From Symbiodinium natans (Eukaryota > Sar > Dinophyceae > Suessiales > Symbiodiniaceae): a stretch of DNA of 64,000 bases. A program made the position numbers and the translations under genes. Of the stretch, positions 1-11,447 are shown piece after piece (within the stretch, counting starts at the first letter, position 1; every line of letters begins with the position of its first letter). The notes beneath the pieces were generated by a model. That model had not been told where the DNA came from. It was given only the letters and a program-made list of their open reading frames with translations, and did not search any database. The DNA is taken from assembly GCA_905221605.1 (NCBI GenBank), contig CAJNDS010000715.1, forward strand, positions 1-64,000, given 5' to 3'.

Positions 1-394
1 ACGGAATGGTCCAGAATATCCAGATTTTCAATCTCCTTCTCCCTCATGTGCACAACAACACCTGAACCTCTCAAGATGAACCTCTCAAGATGTTAGATAA
101 AGCCGAAGGCCTTGCTGCACGACCAATTTGTTACGAGCTTTGTCGTGGGGTGGCCCTGGGGGCCTGTTACAAGCCAAACATTTTAACACACAGCCAAGAA
201 TCTAACATAAAGAATAATTTCACACCTAGTGAAATCTCCAGCGAGAGTCGCTTACATTGCGGGCCCGTTGATGCATCAGCCCCATATTATGATTACACAA
301 TCTGACGTGCCCATGCAAGAATGCTCCTATCATGTATCGACACAACAGACTGACATGAGCAATACGGCTCTAATCATAGTTCTCCTGCATTTTC

Positions 395-2740
395 TCACTC
401 AATGCGGCGGCATACTCGCCGCTCATCTGAGGGGTGCGCGACAGAAGCACAGCGCGCGCCCCTGTACGAGGCTGGCTTCCATTTACCTGTTCGTCTCAGC
501 ACGATCAAACGAGCATTCTCAGGCCATGGTCGTTTCTCGGTCCTGTTCTTGGGGTTCATTTCCCAAGGCCCAACTTCTCCTGCATTAAGTTTGGACCAGC
601 CCAAGACCACCTCATTTGCCAGGGCAGCCACCATCGTGACATCATTGAAGGACACCCCTTCGCTGAAGTTGAGACTTGCTGCAGCAGGATACTCCGGGAG
701 TTTCGCGATGGAGAATCTAAACACCTTGTGCTTCGTGAGGCAGTCAATGATGCAGGTAGCCTTTGGTACTTCACTGATCACTGCCAGTAATCTAGCAGCC
801 ATCCGCCCAGAGAGGACATAGTTGTGGATGCCTGTTTGTATCAACGTCTCCTCAATGGATACGTCGAGAAGTTGCGGCATGATCACAGCAGAGCTCTTCG
901 CAGGACCGCAGCGTTCATCCAGGATATCCTGCACCTGTACAATTGCCGCAAGCGTGTGGCTGTCAGCTGCATGTGCATATACATCGTAGCTTTCATCGGC
1001 TAAAATCAAAATCATCGATGCGGTCTCAAGTGGTAACTCTTCAAGCCGGAAACGTGCACCAAGAGGTCCTTGGGAATGCTTGATACTAAAGTTCTGATAG
1101 AAATGCTTCCGCCGCTTCTGTGCTGCTTCAATAAACTCCACTCGCATTGAAACTGTCTCCGGCGCGTGAATGATGACCCGTGAATCCTGGCCGACATCGT
1201 CATCTAGCTCACCCAGAATAGCACCAATGCTGTTGTTCCATCCAAGAATGATGACGGTCTGCCCAGCAAGAGGTTCATCAGGGCTTCGCTCAACAATGTT
1301 GCTGTGATCTATCTGTCCAGACAAATCCACAGAGCTGGGTCCAGCATATCTGGGTATTGCTGAATCGTCTTTGGCCAACACACAGAGCTCTTCATCGCCC
1401 TTCAGGGTGCGGTCCATTGATGGCAACACCTCCAGCTCACAGTCAGGCGGCTTGATCCCTATGAGGATGGTATTCGGCAGAGCGAATAACAAGTCCATGA
1501 CCGTACGCCCAGCCGTGCCCTGCACATGCTGAATATAAAACTCATCGTTCTCAAAGCTGAACACTGACCGGATGGCATGCACCAGACCACTCTGCCTGCT
1601 ACATTGCACCATAAGTTCACCAATGAAGTCATTGACGGTGACCACCTGTGACCCGTCAGTCAAGAGTCGCTTGAAAAGCCCCTGGTTGCGCACCAACTGG
1701 CATTGCACCACAGATACCCCTTCTCTCGGCCAGCCATTGTTTCGCAGAGTCAGCAAGACATTGATAGTCGCTGCATCAGCCTCCTCCCGGCAAACTCCGG
1801 GCTTACTCATGATGATGACTTTCTTGGCTCCCTGCACCGCAACTTTCGCGAGATCTTCCGCTTTGCAAGCATCACCGGAACGGACAACAATGGTCGAGTT
1901 CTTCATCCAACCTGCATCGCCATCTCTCAGAAGCTCTTCCACTTCGGGTTTTGGCATCGGGGACAGGACTGCGATCAAGATGCCACCCTCGCTTTCGCAT
2001 GCGGCGCAAAGCTCCTTGGCCAAAATGCGGAGCGTCGGTGTCACATAGCCGATGATGACTGTGTGGTTGCCTTCAATAACCGGAATAGTGCCTAACCGAA
2101 ACGTGCGCAATGCCTCTTCAAACATTTCAGATATAACTGACATCAGGAGGGCAAACACAAGCATGCCACCAATTGACACAATTAAGCCAACGAGACGGCC
2201 AGCTGCAGTTTCAGCGGAGGCCCCGCCGTCAGGTGCTGCAATCCAGAGCCAAGCAGACCATAAGCCCTCGGACAAGGGCTGTTGAATGAGGACTCTCAGG
2301 AGCGCTCCACCAAAGACCAGCAATGCCAGTGAGATTGACATAAGGACAATGGCGGCAGAATGTTCAGTCCAGGTGTACCAGTAGCCAAAACGATACTGCA
2401 AATACTCTGTGAAAGTACCTTGCCTCTGTGCCCGACGGTTGTGGTAGCGTCTTCTCTCATTTATAACCGTCCCTCCGAAATGAGCAGCCAAACCCAACAC
2501 CAACAGCGAAAACAACATCAGCAGGGGTTGCCCAAGAATAGTCTCATCCTTGGACACATCTTCACTCTTCCCAGTTGGCGATAGAGCAAGGCGATGGATC
2601 AATTCACATCTTTCTGCCTCCGACAATGTTGACAGCTTCGATGCCAAATCCGAAGCCAATGCTCCTATTTTCGATATGCCTGAAGCTTCTGTAGTGGGCT
2701 CTACCGGGGCCACAACAGCGCATGACTGCTGGGCTGCCAT
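395..2740 (-). CDS. CASTOR/POLLUX (DMI1)-type ion channel
   Basis: A single uninterrupted frame of about 781 residues from the ATG at 2740 (MAAQQSCAVV). A TTG ten codons upstream keeps the frame open but is an unlikely start. Membrane segments lie at about residues 71-92, 129-152 and 182-204, with a pore-like stretch (LWSAWLWIAAPDGGASAE) at 160-177. The segment after the pore (VSIGGMLVFALLMSVISE) and the following VIEGNHTVIIGY match the membrane-to-RCK junction of plant CASTOR/POLLUX. The middle domain keeps the family signature LMVQCSRQSGL and FENDEFYI near 380-405. A second nucleotide-binding-like start (QTVIILGWNNSIG) is at about 494. Family members are ion channels of the nuclear envelope or other membranes gated through RCK domains. 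Localisation and ion here are unknown. The filter region differs from the plant AD(A/S)GNH motif. The absence of introns contrasts with every other gene in the window. Confidence 0.9.
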   Translation of the reverse strand: MAAQQSCAVVAPVEPTTEASGISKIGALASDLASKLSTLSEAERCELIHRLALSPTGKSEDVSKDETILGQPLLMLFSLLVLGLAAHFGGTVINERRRYHNRRAQRQGTFTEYLQYRFGYWYTWTEHSAAIVLMSISLALLVFGGALLRVLIQQPLSEGLWSAWLWIAAPDGGASAETAAGRLVGLIVSIGGMLVFALLMSVISEMFEEALRTFRLGTIPVIEGNHTVIIGYVTPTLRILAKELCAACESEGGILIAVLSPMPKPEVEELLRDGDAGWMKNSTIVVRSGDACKAEDLAKVAVQGAKKVIIMSKPGVCREEADAATINVLLTLRNNGWPREGVSVVQCQLVRNQGLFKRLLTDGSQVVTVNDFIGELMVQCSRQSGLVHAIRSVFSFENDEFYIQHVQGTAGRTVMDLLFALPNTILIGIKPPDCELEVLPSMDRTLKGDEELCVLAKDDSAIPRYAGPSSVDLSGQIDHSNIVERSPDEPLAGQTVIILGWNNSIGAILGELDDDVGQDSRVIIHAPETVSMRVEFIEAAQKRRKHFYQNFSIKHSQGPLGARFRLEELPLETASMILILADESYDVYAHAADSHTLAAIVQVQDILDERCGPAKSSAVIMPQLLDVSIEETLIQTGIHNYVLSGRMAARLLAVISEVPKATCIIDCLTKHKVFRFSIAKLPEYPAAASLNFSEGVSFNDVTMVAALANEVVLGWSKLNAGEVGPWEMNPKNRTEKRPWPENARLIVLRRTGKWKPASYRGARCASVAHPSDERRVCRRIE

Positions 2741-3590
2741 GTGCAAGCAAAGGCTTGGCAAAGTGCACAAGGTAAATGTGACAGACCACCATCACTATCG
2801 TCATCGTCGCCATTAAACATATTCATTTACCACAACACAATACAACAGATTGCCATTGTCCCACGGGAATCTTGAGCAATTTGCCATGGTTGTGTGGGGG
2901 GCAACCTGTGAGGGACACCTGCTGTCACCAGAAATGTGCCAAGTATGGGGGTAAGAAACAACCATGACCGACGCAGCATGGCATACCATCAGAGTGCGAA
3001 GCTGAACGTGTGCGCCTTCAAACTTCTTCCGTCTCGGGTGCCCGCAGTTAGTTTCGCTGCTTTGGTTGATGCCACTGGATGGACCCATAAGTTCGCGAAA
3101 AACGTCATCCTCCCCAACTACTGGCATTCTGCAAACAGGACGGATACAGAAATTAAGTAGGTGCGGTTTCCCAAATTGATACTACAAAAGCAGGATCTCA
3201 CATTCGGAAGGACTGGAAGTAGGTACAAAACCGTGTAATGATTAAACAACAGTACTGTATCAGTACCCAGCTCGAAGGGTTCTTAACAACGGTTTGAAAC
3301 AGGGAGTGATGGAGCACGCTGTCACCTGTCACTGATCACTGAGAAGAGTTTAGTTCTGTGCGCATACTGATATTGCGGGATGCATGTACTAAGTGTGTGT
3401 GTGTGTGTACGTATAGAAAGAAGGATACATTCCTCTCTTCTGCAAGTACACCAAATTGCGCACCATTGTTGCAGAGTGTCCTAAGGATTGCCACGCTTGG
3501 TCGAAATGTGAATGCGCAACGGCTGTTCAGTTCAACGACCCCCCCCCCCCCCCTACTGTTCACAGGAAGTGGGGACATGCATCCAACCTG
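2741..3590. other. 5' flank of the channel gene, no gene seen
   Basis: No convincing exon on either strand. It holds a short TG run near 3394-3408 and a C homopolymer at 3539-3553. A short minus frame opening at 2813 overlaps the channel start out of frame and looks like chance. Confidence 0.5.
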
Positions 3591-3596
3591 TTTTCG

Positions 3597-3839
3597 TCAG
3601 CTCCCGTCTGGCCAGGCCGCCAGGGCATCTTGCCGTATGTCCGCCTGAGGCACGGCCCAAGACTGGTGTTCCCCGAAAATCCTAATACTGGTTTCCGTGG
3701 CTTCTCCGTTTATAGCTTTGCATCCAAGGCGGGGGACTTCGATTGCTCCAGAAGACCACCAAGACAACTCCATGGGATCCGTCGGCTCCAGGGCCTGCAA
3801 CATGCCGAAGAAATATTGGGATCGTTTTTTTTCAAGCAT
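3597..3839 (-). CDS. possible exon, unknown protein
   Basis: Open minus frame containing LQALEPTDPMELSWW and GEATETSIRIFGEH, with amino acid composition like real protein. No splice sites were assigned and no family recognised. It could be a chance open frame. Confidence 0.25.
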   Translation of the reverse strand: MLEKKRSQYFFGMLQALEPTDPMELSWWSSGAIEVPRLGCKAINGEATETSIRIFGEHQSWAVPQADIRQDALAAWPDGS

Positions 3840-5187
3840 GTTTTAAAAGCCTTTCGCAGTTTAACAAATTGAGTGACCCTTATTATGTCGGAAAGCAAAG
3901 AGGGGCGGCCTGGCCACGATCTACGAGTTGGCTCCACAGAGCATCCGAGTGCTTCTCCATGCCAGCCTCCTCAGAGCTCCCAGAACTCCGAAAAAACTCT
4001 CCCAGCAAGTCGTTTATGGATAGCTAGCGTCCCAGCCTCAGCACCTTTCGTCCATGCATTTTTTCAGAGTGGATTTCGCGTGTCAAGGTTAACTTGGGTC
4101 CGGTTCTGTGGGGCCATTCGCGATATGCTTTCTTGGCATGTTCAGCTGTTACCCGCCATTGTGAAACATTCATCCAGGGAGTGTTTTCAGTGCAACAGTA
4201 CCCAGTTGCAAAGGCTTGAACACGGGCTGACCACAGCTAACCAACTCGCTCGCTAAATGCAGAATACCTGAATCGGAAATCAAAAAGCGGGCTCCCCTGT
4301 TAGCTGGCATGCGAACTCTCTAGAGGAGTGCTTCTGCCATGCCACCCCATGACCCTGAATGATCATGCCCGCTCTAAGCGGCACGCTCGCAGATAATGAT
4401 CTGGAATCTCCAACCGATCATACCTGAGAGACATGCATGCGTGAGGCAGGCGACTCTTTGAGTAGATTAAAAACCCGAGAGAACTGCCGACTGTGCTCGA
4501 ATTCCAAGGCTTCAGCTCGAAGCGGAGGCCTAGCGATTTCTGACCTGCGCAGGAGAATGCCGCATGTGCAGATCCTCGACACAGTCGAGATGCTGTTAGC
4601 TTGAAGTTGAATGATTATTTTTGCGCATAGGAAATACTGTGGCTGGCTGCTCATCTGACTGCTCATGACTATTGGAGGCAGGTTGCGGGGCTGCCCCCCC
4701 TTCTCATAGTCTGTTGTTGTGTCACGTGGTCTTGATGGCTTTATCTCAGTAATGAGGCGGCGTCTGCCTTCTATGGTTTTGTCTTCCTTCCTTCCTTCCT
4801 CTAAACGGGAGGACACGCAGAGCACGCAAAGCGTACCACATCCTGGTGGTTTTCATGGGTCCTGCCCTAACTGGGCTCCCGCGAGCTTCAGATTCTTCAG
4901 CAAGCTTCAGCCAACAGATAACAGCTGCACACCTTACACGCACAGCGCCAAGCCAGCTCTGCAGTTCACTTGCTGCCTTTTCGTTGGGCCTACAGAATTT
5001 CGGCTGAAGGGTGCATCTTTGGTCCTGGACAGCTTGGAGTGGACCTTGGAAGTCCTTCCCGCTTGTTGTGTAAGGTCGAAGTCCGAAGAGCAGTTGTGGG
5101 ATGTTGTGGGAAGTCGATTCTTCAAGGAACCGCGCCATTAGGATTCCAAAGTTAAGGCATCACAGGGGTTCCGAATCGATTGGTGAT

Positions 5188-5345
5188 GTGCGCGTGTGCG
5201 TGCGCGTGTGCGTGTCCGTGCGCGCGCGCGCGCGCGGGGGCGTGCGGGGGGGGGCGGGCGGGGGGGCGGGCGTGCGGGGGGGCGGGCGGGCGGGCGGGCG
5301 TGCGTGCGTGCGTGCGTGTGGGGTGTGTGTGTGTGTGTGTGTCTT
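5188..5345. repeat. GC-rich compound simple repeat
   Basis: Consecutive blocks of GTGCGCG, (GC)n, GGGCGGGC/GGGGGGC units, (GTGC)n and (GT)n. The alternating purine-pyrimidine parts could adopt Z-DNA and the G runs quadruplex structures (inference). Open frames across it give only low-complexity peptides. Confidence 0.9.
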
Positions 5346-5384
5346 GTGTATATGTGTGCATACACATGACTCATAATGCGGCCA

Positions 5385-5675
5385 CTATTTGGTGCGGCCG
5401 CCGAAGTTTCTTTTGCAGACAATCTGGCCGCCGAGCCCGGTGGCTTTTAAATTCCCGTGCGTGCGCCCAACTATCCCGGCGTCGCGTCGGCTGAAGCAGG
5501 GTGTCCCCCTCACATTATCATGCATAACTGTATATTGTAGTTGTCCAAAGGACCTGGGCCCACCTGACAGGCGAGTCTCTGGTCCAGGGATACGGTCGCC
5601 GGGTCGGACGACGTAGAGCTCTTCGGCCGTCTGCAAGCGAGCCAAAATGTGGCGGAACCAAAAGCTCGCCGACAC
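5385..5675 (-). CDS. possible exon, unknown protein
   Basis: Open minus frame with LQTAEELYVVRPGDRIPGPE followed by GGPRSFGQLQYTVMHDN. It directly follows the next exon block upstream and may belong to the same gene. No recognised domain, and splice limits are undetermined. Confidence 0.35.
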   Translation of the reverse strand: MSASFWFRHILARLQTAEELYVVRPGDRIPGPETRLSGGPRSFGQLQYTVMHDNVRGTPCFSRRDAGIVGRTHGNLKATGLGGQIVCKRNFGGRTK

Positions 5676-6041
5676 TCAGAGGAAACTGTGCCACCTAAGA
5701 CTCCATTGTCCTATGTTGCTGGCCAGACATCGCAGATCACTCCCGCAAAGCCGCCGTGCAGTTCCTATCCGTACCTCCCAATGCTTCCGGGGAGTTGTGT
5801 GGTGCACGAGGTCTTTCAATCGGGTCCTCGGCATGCAGTATACTACTCCATTTGCCCACCCGCAGTCTGCAAGCGACCTCCATGATCCTCCGTCCAGGTG
5901 GTCGGTATTAGCCAGGGTCCGTACATTCGCAAGAGCCGCTGCTGCCGGCGGCTGAGGAATTCCAATGCCTTCCGGTGTCAGCGTTGGCACCAGCATGATC
6001 TGCCACTTTACTGGATCATGAGCATGGCACAGCGTCTTCAT
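5676..6041 (-). CDS. possible first exon, unknown protein
   Basis: 121 codons open from an ATG at 6041, starting MKTLCHAHDPVKWQIMLVPT and continuing with LTPEGIGIPQPPAAAALANV. The composition is protein-like and the opposite strand gives no better reading. No family recognised. It may be a 5' exon continued by the block at 5385-5675. Confidence 0.4.
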   Translation of the reverse strand: MKTLCHAHDPVKWQIMLVPTLTPEGIGIPQPPAAAALANVRTLANTDHLDGGSWRSLADCGWANGVVYCMPRTRLKDLVHHTTPRKHWEVRIGTARRLCGSDLRCLASNIGQWSLRWHSFL

Positions 6042-7910
6042 AAGTGAAAAGGAAAGTACAACGCATACGTGCTTGCTGAATCTCCAGCCCTAAGAAATGC
6101 AGAGACAATGGCGTTCCCTGTGCCTCATCGTTCAGGAAGAAGCCCAGTGGCCCTGCAAGACATCACAGGAATCTGACTTACACCTTGGGCGTCATCATGA
6201 GAAGGCCGTCCGTCCTCGACCGTCCAGCTGCAAAGCGTGCCGTGCTTGGGCGGCGATCTGCAACACGCCACGGCTGCTTAATGTCGTGTGCTGTGAATGC
6301 TGTACGGAGCATCTGTCAGGCTGGATTGTTCTGTGATGGCAGGAAGATCATGTTTGCGGCATGATACATGTATTCTACATGAATCATACCGTATGGTATC
6401 ACTCAGAGTACAAATGTGGTCGAGCAGTGTAGAACAAGGTAATTGTCATTTCTTGCCTCCTTACTTATCCTTACAGGTTGTCCCCAGGCCATACATGTCC
6501 CGGTTTGTGCAACAGGTTTGGGGATTCCAGGTCTCAAGACGCAAGTCAGCCTTGAAGTCTCAAAAGAGCCGAAATCCTCGAACCTCCTTTGATGCTTAGA
6601 CAGTGGATGACAGTGGAACATGGTGGAACCGGGAAGCCCCAAACTCAGAATCTCCTCGCTTTTATTCTTTTAGACCCTGCTGCCGTGGCAGCCTTCGACG
6701 CCCGAAGTCGAGCTTCCTGTGGAGATCCAGCCTGATGCTATTTGAGGACTGTAATAAGCTTCGGCAGCAAAGTGTGTTCCTCTCGGAGAACTACGGCTAC
6801 CAGTAAAACCTTTTAGCGTTGGGACCCATCTGTACATTGGAACGATGCCTCCGGTCGCTCTTCCAAGCCCATGCGACTGTCAGCAGACAGGCCTCAGCCA
6901 CTGACCAAGCGATTCTCTGTTCAAACTTTCAGAAAGCATTTACTTGTGCGCGAAACAGATGCCGAAGAGCCCAAGAAGCCACAAGAGTCAAGACGTACAA
7001 ACTTGCATTGGTCCGAGTTGGCTGCTCTCTCGATTATTCTCGATGTCGGACGCGTCAGCAGCCTTGCACTCGGCAGGTGGCGCTCGGGAGGTGCTATGAT
7101 TTTGGCACATGATTTTGGCTGCTCGTTGTCTCTGCTTTCTTATCGGCATGACATTCCTGGGTCTCCCCGGCCGCTAGCAGCACCGCACCGGCCCGTTCCA
7201 GCCATGTTGACACCTAGGAGAGGAAGTCATGCCCTGGATGAACCTGGACACGCTTCTATGCACGCAAAGCAGCCGCCCGACAACACTGAACCTAAAGGGG
7301 ACTGTGCGTAGCAGGGCTTGGCAAGCGGCAGGACCCAAGCGATCAGTGTCCATGATGGCCAGGATGACCTCTGCCAGTTTGAAGAACGATCACACGGAAC
7401 TTACGCGCAAGTATTGTATGAATCGGCAGAAGCAAGGCCTTGTGACCCGACGTTGCCATAGAAAGAATGCCACGCCTTATGCCAAACACCACACAAATCA
7501 TGGAGCTGTAGCAGATCCAGCAACCTATTTTACATCCCTATCAGAGCCTGCCTCATGAAGATGTGTGAGTGTGTTTGTCGCGCATGTAACAGGAGGTGCC
7601 AGGTCGGCTACGCCAGCTGCTTGGCCCGCGATGAGTGAGTCAGGTCCTCTCAAGCGTTATCGTCTGTGCCTATGCTCTTGCAGACATGGGACAATAGCCC
7701 GACAACCACGAATGCCGCTAAAGGGCGAACAAATCACTCGGACACGCTCTCGTGCGACGTGTGACACTTCTTGGCTACAGTACTTCGGCGGGATGGAATC
7801 TGGTTGCCGAGAGCTTTCAGCTACAAGTACCAGTAGAATAGAACGTGTCCCGGAAACTGCTTCAGCCGCCACAAACCCTTCGAGATACTGAAGCTTTGCC
7901 AACTTAGCCT
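6042..7910. other. unresolved stretch
   Basis: No firm exon. A plus-strand open frame at 6871-7311 (LTKRFSVQTFRKHLLVRETD) is the best reading, but it opposes the direction of every supported gene here, so it is not called. Confidence 0.4.
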
Positions 7911-7914
7911 TTGA

Positions 7915-8126
7915 ACTTGCTTCGACGACAGCAGCCCAGCAATGCTAGCATCAGCCCATGTTGCATGCGAATCATGCGATGGAACACCCTGGCGCAAGTC
8001 GGCCTTGACCGTGGTTTCATTGCCCTGCTCTTTCTCAATGCGCTCCATCGTGGAGCTGCGGACATCTCCAAGGCCTTGTGCCAAACTCTGCATGCTCAAC
8101 CCACAGGCTTGTCTGCACCGAGCTGC
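7915..8126 (-). CDS. internal exon, unknown protein
   Basis: Begins after a strong 3' splice site: a run of eight T followed by CTATCAG ending at about 8127. It then reads CRQACGLSMQSLAQGLGDVR, with GNETTVKADLRQGVPSHDS and ADASIAGLLSSKQVQ further on. Helical and hydrophilic, no recognised domain. The exons at 8353-8721 lie upstream of it on the same strand and probably belong to the same gene. Confidence 0.6.
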
Positions 8127-8352
8127 TGATAGAAAAAAAACAGCACTGCAAGCAGTAAACTGACTGGGCACGCCACAGAGCAACTTCGGCAGAGAACCCG
8201 CTGGCTGCGATGTCTTGGCCACAGGTCCGCAAGAACCGAAGAGAGCATCTTGCAAATTTTGCACTGGCGAGGGAGGTAGGTCCAGGTAGGTTCTGCTTCT
8301 CAAGATGGGAGCAAGCTCAGGAGTACAGAATTCACAATCAACTTGGTGAAAC

Positions 8353-8584
8353 CTCCAGTCACTTGGCTCTGGACAAACTCCTTCACTGCCTCGGCATAAG
8401 GCTCTCCCTTCGTCCAGCGATTTAAAGCCTGCGCTGGGGAGAAATACAAGGGATTTGTGGCCCTCTGTCCCACTACCATGACTTCGCAGGCGAAGGCCTC
8501 GCTGTCCCCGTGGATGGTGTCAAGATGATGCTGCTCGCCGTGAAGGCGATGGGGATTGGCTGCCAAGCATACGCTCTTCTCCAG
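8353..8584 (-). CDS. internal exon, unknown protein
   Basis: Reads LEKSVCLAANPHRLHGEQHH, then HGDSEAFACEVMVVGQ and LNRWTKGEPYAEAVKEFVQS. A plausible AG acceptor precedes CTGGAG at 8584, and a GT donor follows GACTGGAG at 8353. Clearly protein-like, but no family recognised. Confidence 0.6.
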
Positions 8585-8599
8585 CTCACTTGGTTCGTG

Positions 8600-8721
8600 C
8601 TTACAGGTTGTTCAGTGGTCAAGACTTGACCTTGTGAAGCTTCAGCTTCTAAAGCAGGGGCAGCAGGACTGACACGGAATGATTGTTCACATGAGATTAA
8701 ACGGGCATCGGCCGTTGACAA
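8600..8721 (-). CDS. exon, unknown protein
   Basis: Minus frame containing LISCEQSFRVSPAAPALEAE and SQGQVLTTEQPVSTNQ, immediately upstream of the exon at 8353-8584 and in a different frame, so a very short intron must separate them. The 5' limit is not fixed. Confidence 0.4.
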
Positions 8722-10580
8722 GGAAAGCCAGTGTCACTTGTGGCAAACCCGCGAGCGTAGTTCTTCACAGCTTCCTTGTGCTCTCGCGGCCTCATGTCAT
8801 GATGCAGTCCTTGAGACAAGTCGCACGCGATTCATGTCACGTGGTACTGAGTTCTGGGCATGACCAGCTGCTTGCCGATCTGAGCTCACGGAAGTCACAA
8901 ATCTGAATACCCCAGCAGCCACACCATGCTTCTCATAAGCTGGTATACCAGGATCATCATCCTCTGACTTTGGCTGGGGATCCTGCCCTCTCCTTGCAAA
9001 GCTCCACCAACAGCGCCGAAGGCTGCACCTGGAGCCAGAGAGTATAAAGTCTAATCATGTCATAGTGCTTGCCGAAAGCAAAAAGACATAGTCAGATTAA
9101 ATCTAGATGCATATCGCAGTCTCCGACAATAATCCGTGCCTCTGATAGGTGAATCAACAAAACAACAGGGCCCATCCCACAATGTAGACTACTTTCCATT
9201 ACATGAACCCCAATGCCTCCAACCATTTCCCTTCGAATTCGACAGCAGGTGTTTAGTGGGTCTGGGCTTCAGAGCTTGAAGCAGAAAACTGGATTCCTTG
9301 CCACTTCAGCCAGGCCGTTTGTTCCTAACCTACCCCATACGAGGCCGCACTCCAAGGCATTTTCCTCTAGATGCACAGGATAGAACATCCAAACGAATGG
9401 AAATTCCATGCGGGACCTCCGAGCTAGGACTGCTTCTAAGATCTAGAAAGATTCTGAACAAAATCATTCATTTTGCTCTTAGAAGCCTTGCTTGCTCTTT
9501 GTAAGGCGTGGGGGTGAGCAAGTCCATTTGTCGGCTGTCAGCATGTTTTCAGGCTTTCCATGCTGTGGCGCCCACTGCAGTGAGGGAGACCTGGCCTCGT
9601 AGACTGCACGGCTGGCTAGGCGAGAACTGCGGGTGGAGATGTCAAGAACACCAATCCTCGCGACAACTGCATCTCATGCAGCAGATGGGTGCCCCGCAGA
9701 CAGGTTCGTCTACGCGTGGTCTGCGACCCATTGTCGACTAACCACAGGCAAACATGCTTGAGATTGCCTGAAGAATCCTGAAGGTCGGCTGAGGTCTCTG
9801 CAGCATAATCGACGTTGGGCCACCACCAGTAGCACCACCTACGCTCCAACAATAACAAGTCTCGAATTAAAGCTTTTGATGCTGCCCCAATTTGCAGAAA
9901 TTACGAGGCCCTGTGAAGTCTCCAGACATGGGAAAGATGTAACCAGCAGCCAAGAATGCCCCCAAAGTCTGCACAGCACATCACAGAAGAGCCTCCTGGC
10001 CACGTTAAGGTTCGGATCACGCGGTACTCGTCCTGAACCATTACTGGAAACATTCGAGGGCTTCGCACTAAAAGTCGGAGAGAGACATGTAGATTTGGCT
10101 CCCTACCAGAATTTCATCTACATGAGAACAACGACCCTGTCGAGCTCTAGCAGCGTCAGAGCCCTGCCCGAGCTGACACGCTGCGCTGCGCGCCTTTCCA
10201 TGAAAGACGGCCATGTTGGTCCTCGGTAGGTGGGCATGAGCCGTAGTGACCCTGTCAACCTCATGTTTCCGAAACCCCTCCAAGTGCACAACCCGACTTT
10301 CGGTTAATCAGAAAACCCCTCCAGCAAACGAAAAATGATCGCCAGAAAACGTGATACTTTTTGACCTCGAGTTTATGCAAAGTATCCCAGAACCCGTTTC
10401 AGCTGCACATCTTTAAGCCCGCATGAAGTGCAACAGTGCCAAGGAGCTTGAACTCATCCAGTGCCCGTGGGCCGAGGATGCTCTCCACACTCTTGTCCAT
10501 TTCTCAGCGGCAGAAAAGATTGATCAGACGTCTTTCAACAAGAAACAGCAAGAGTGGTAAGAACGACTTGACGTTTGATG
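8722..10580. other. probable intron or intergenic DNA
   Basis: No exon could be supported. A plus frame at 9876-10229 is open but runs against the gene direction. No repeat array was seen. Confidence 0.4.
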
Positions 10581-10589
10581 TGTGATGTT

Positions 10590-10710
10590 CAGGAAGGAAC
10601 TGAGAGATTTCAGAGTTCGTATCTGCAAGTTCCCAGGGCTCCGGCTGCTGTATCTGCCAAGGAAATCTTCCAGGCCTTCAGGCGCCTGGAACCCAGTCAC
10701 GTTTCTTGCC
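10590..10710 (-). CDS. possible exon, unknown protein
   Basis: Reads VTGFQAPEGLEDFLGRYSSR and then SPGNLQIRTLKSLSSFL. Moderately protein-like. Splice limits were not assigned. Confidence 0.3.
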
Positions 10711-10958
10711 ATGCTCGCATGAACACAGACCAGTCTTACATAAGCCGGGGAGTCGAGCACAAGACAGATCTCCATTTTAGGTCAGTGCTGTCGGCCAAGT
10801 TCCTGGTCTAAGAGCAGACCTGTGCAGAGTGCAGACCACGATAGGTCTTGTAGGACCATGGCATCGACCTTACACGAGCATTGTTTGCAACATGTCAGTA
10901 GAATCACCAGCATACAGAGTTGCCAGTTACCATACAGAAGCGTACGGAAACGGTGTTG

Positions 10959-11125
10959 TCAAGGAGTGCATGCTTCACGAAAGTACTCTGGCCCAGCAGA
11001 TGGCACCATTTCAACACGCATGCGCGGCTGCTTCCGCTTTCGTTGGGTGTCGGACCCATCGACTTTCTCACCCTGCTTGATGGCACGTCCGGACCGATCC
11101 AGCCTGGCCGGGTGGCAGTGTGCCT
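10959..11125 (-). CDS. probable exon, basic protein segment
   Basis: Reads CHPARLDRSGRAIKQGEKVD and then SDTQRKRKQPRMRVEMVPSA. It is rich in Lys and Arg. No domain recognised. It lies between the signal-peptide exon at 11954 and the exons near 8.5 kb, and may be part of that gene. Confidence 0.45.
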
Positions 11126-11447
11126 GTAACCATGAAATTAACCAAGAGCTGATAACTCTGAAGACCAACAGGCTTTCGTACTGGGGATTCGAGAATACCA
11201 CGTGTTGCTTAAGCGTGCCGACGCAACTTTAGAGTCACCGGCTCTTTGGCCAACCGCTCGAGAGCGTCAGGCTCAACAGCGATGTTCTCATCTTCCTCCC
11301 ATAACTAGCGCAGAAGTGGCTGCTGAGAGCGAATGTGGCTACAACGTCAGTCAACGCGGCCTTGCCGAGGAGCGTACCCTCGCCGGCGCGATCCCGTGCC
11401 TCGCGTCCAGCCGATGCGGCTCGCGGCTGCTTTACACTTTGCTCGCT

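Noticed and set aside
395-2770. TTG start at 2770 for the channel gene
   Set aside because: An ATG ten codons downstream gives a normal eukaryotic start.
5138-5422. Arg/Pro/His-rich frames across the GC-rich repeat
   Set aside because: Simple-repeat translation on both strands.
6871-7311. 146-codon plus-strand frame, LTKRFSVQTFRKHLLVRETD
   Set aside because: Somewhat protein-like, but it is against the direction of all supported genes and has no splice or family evidence.
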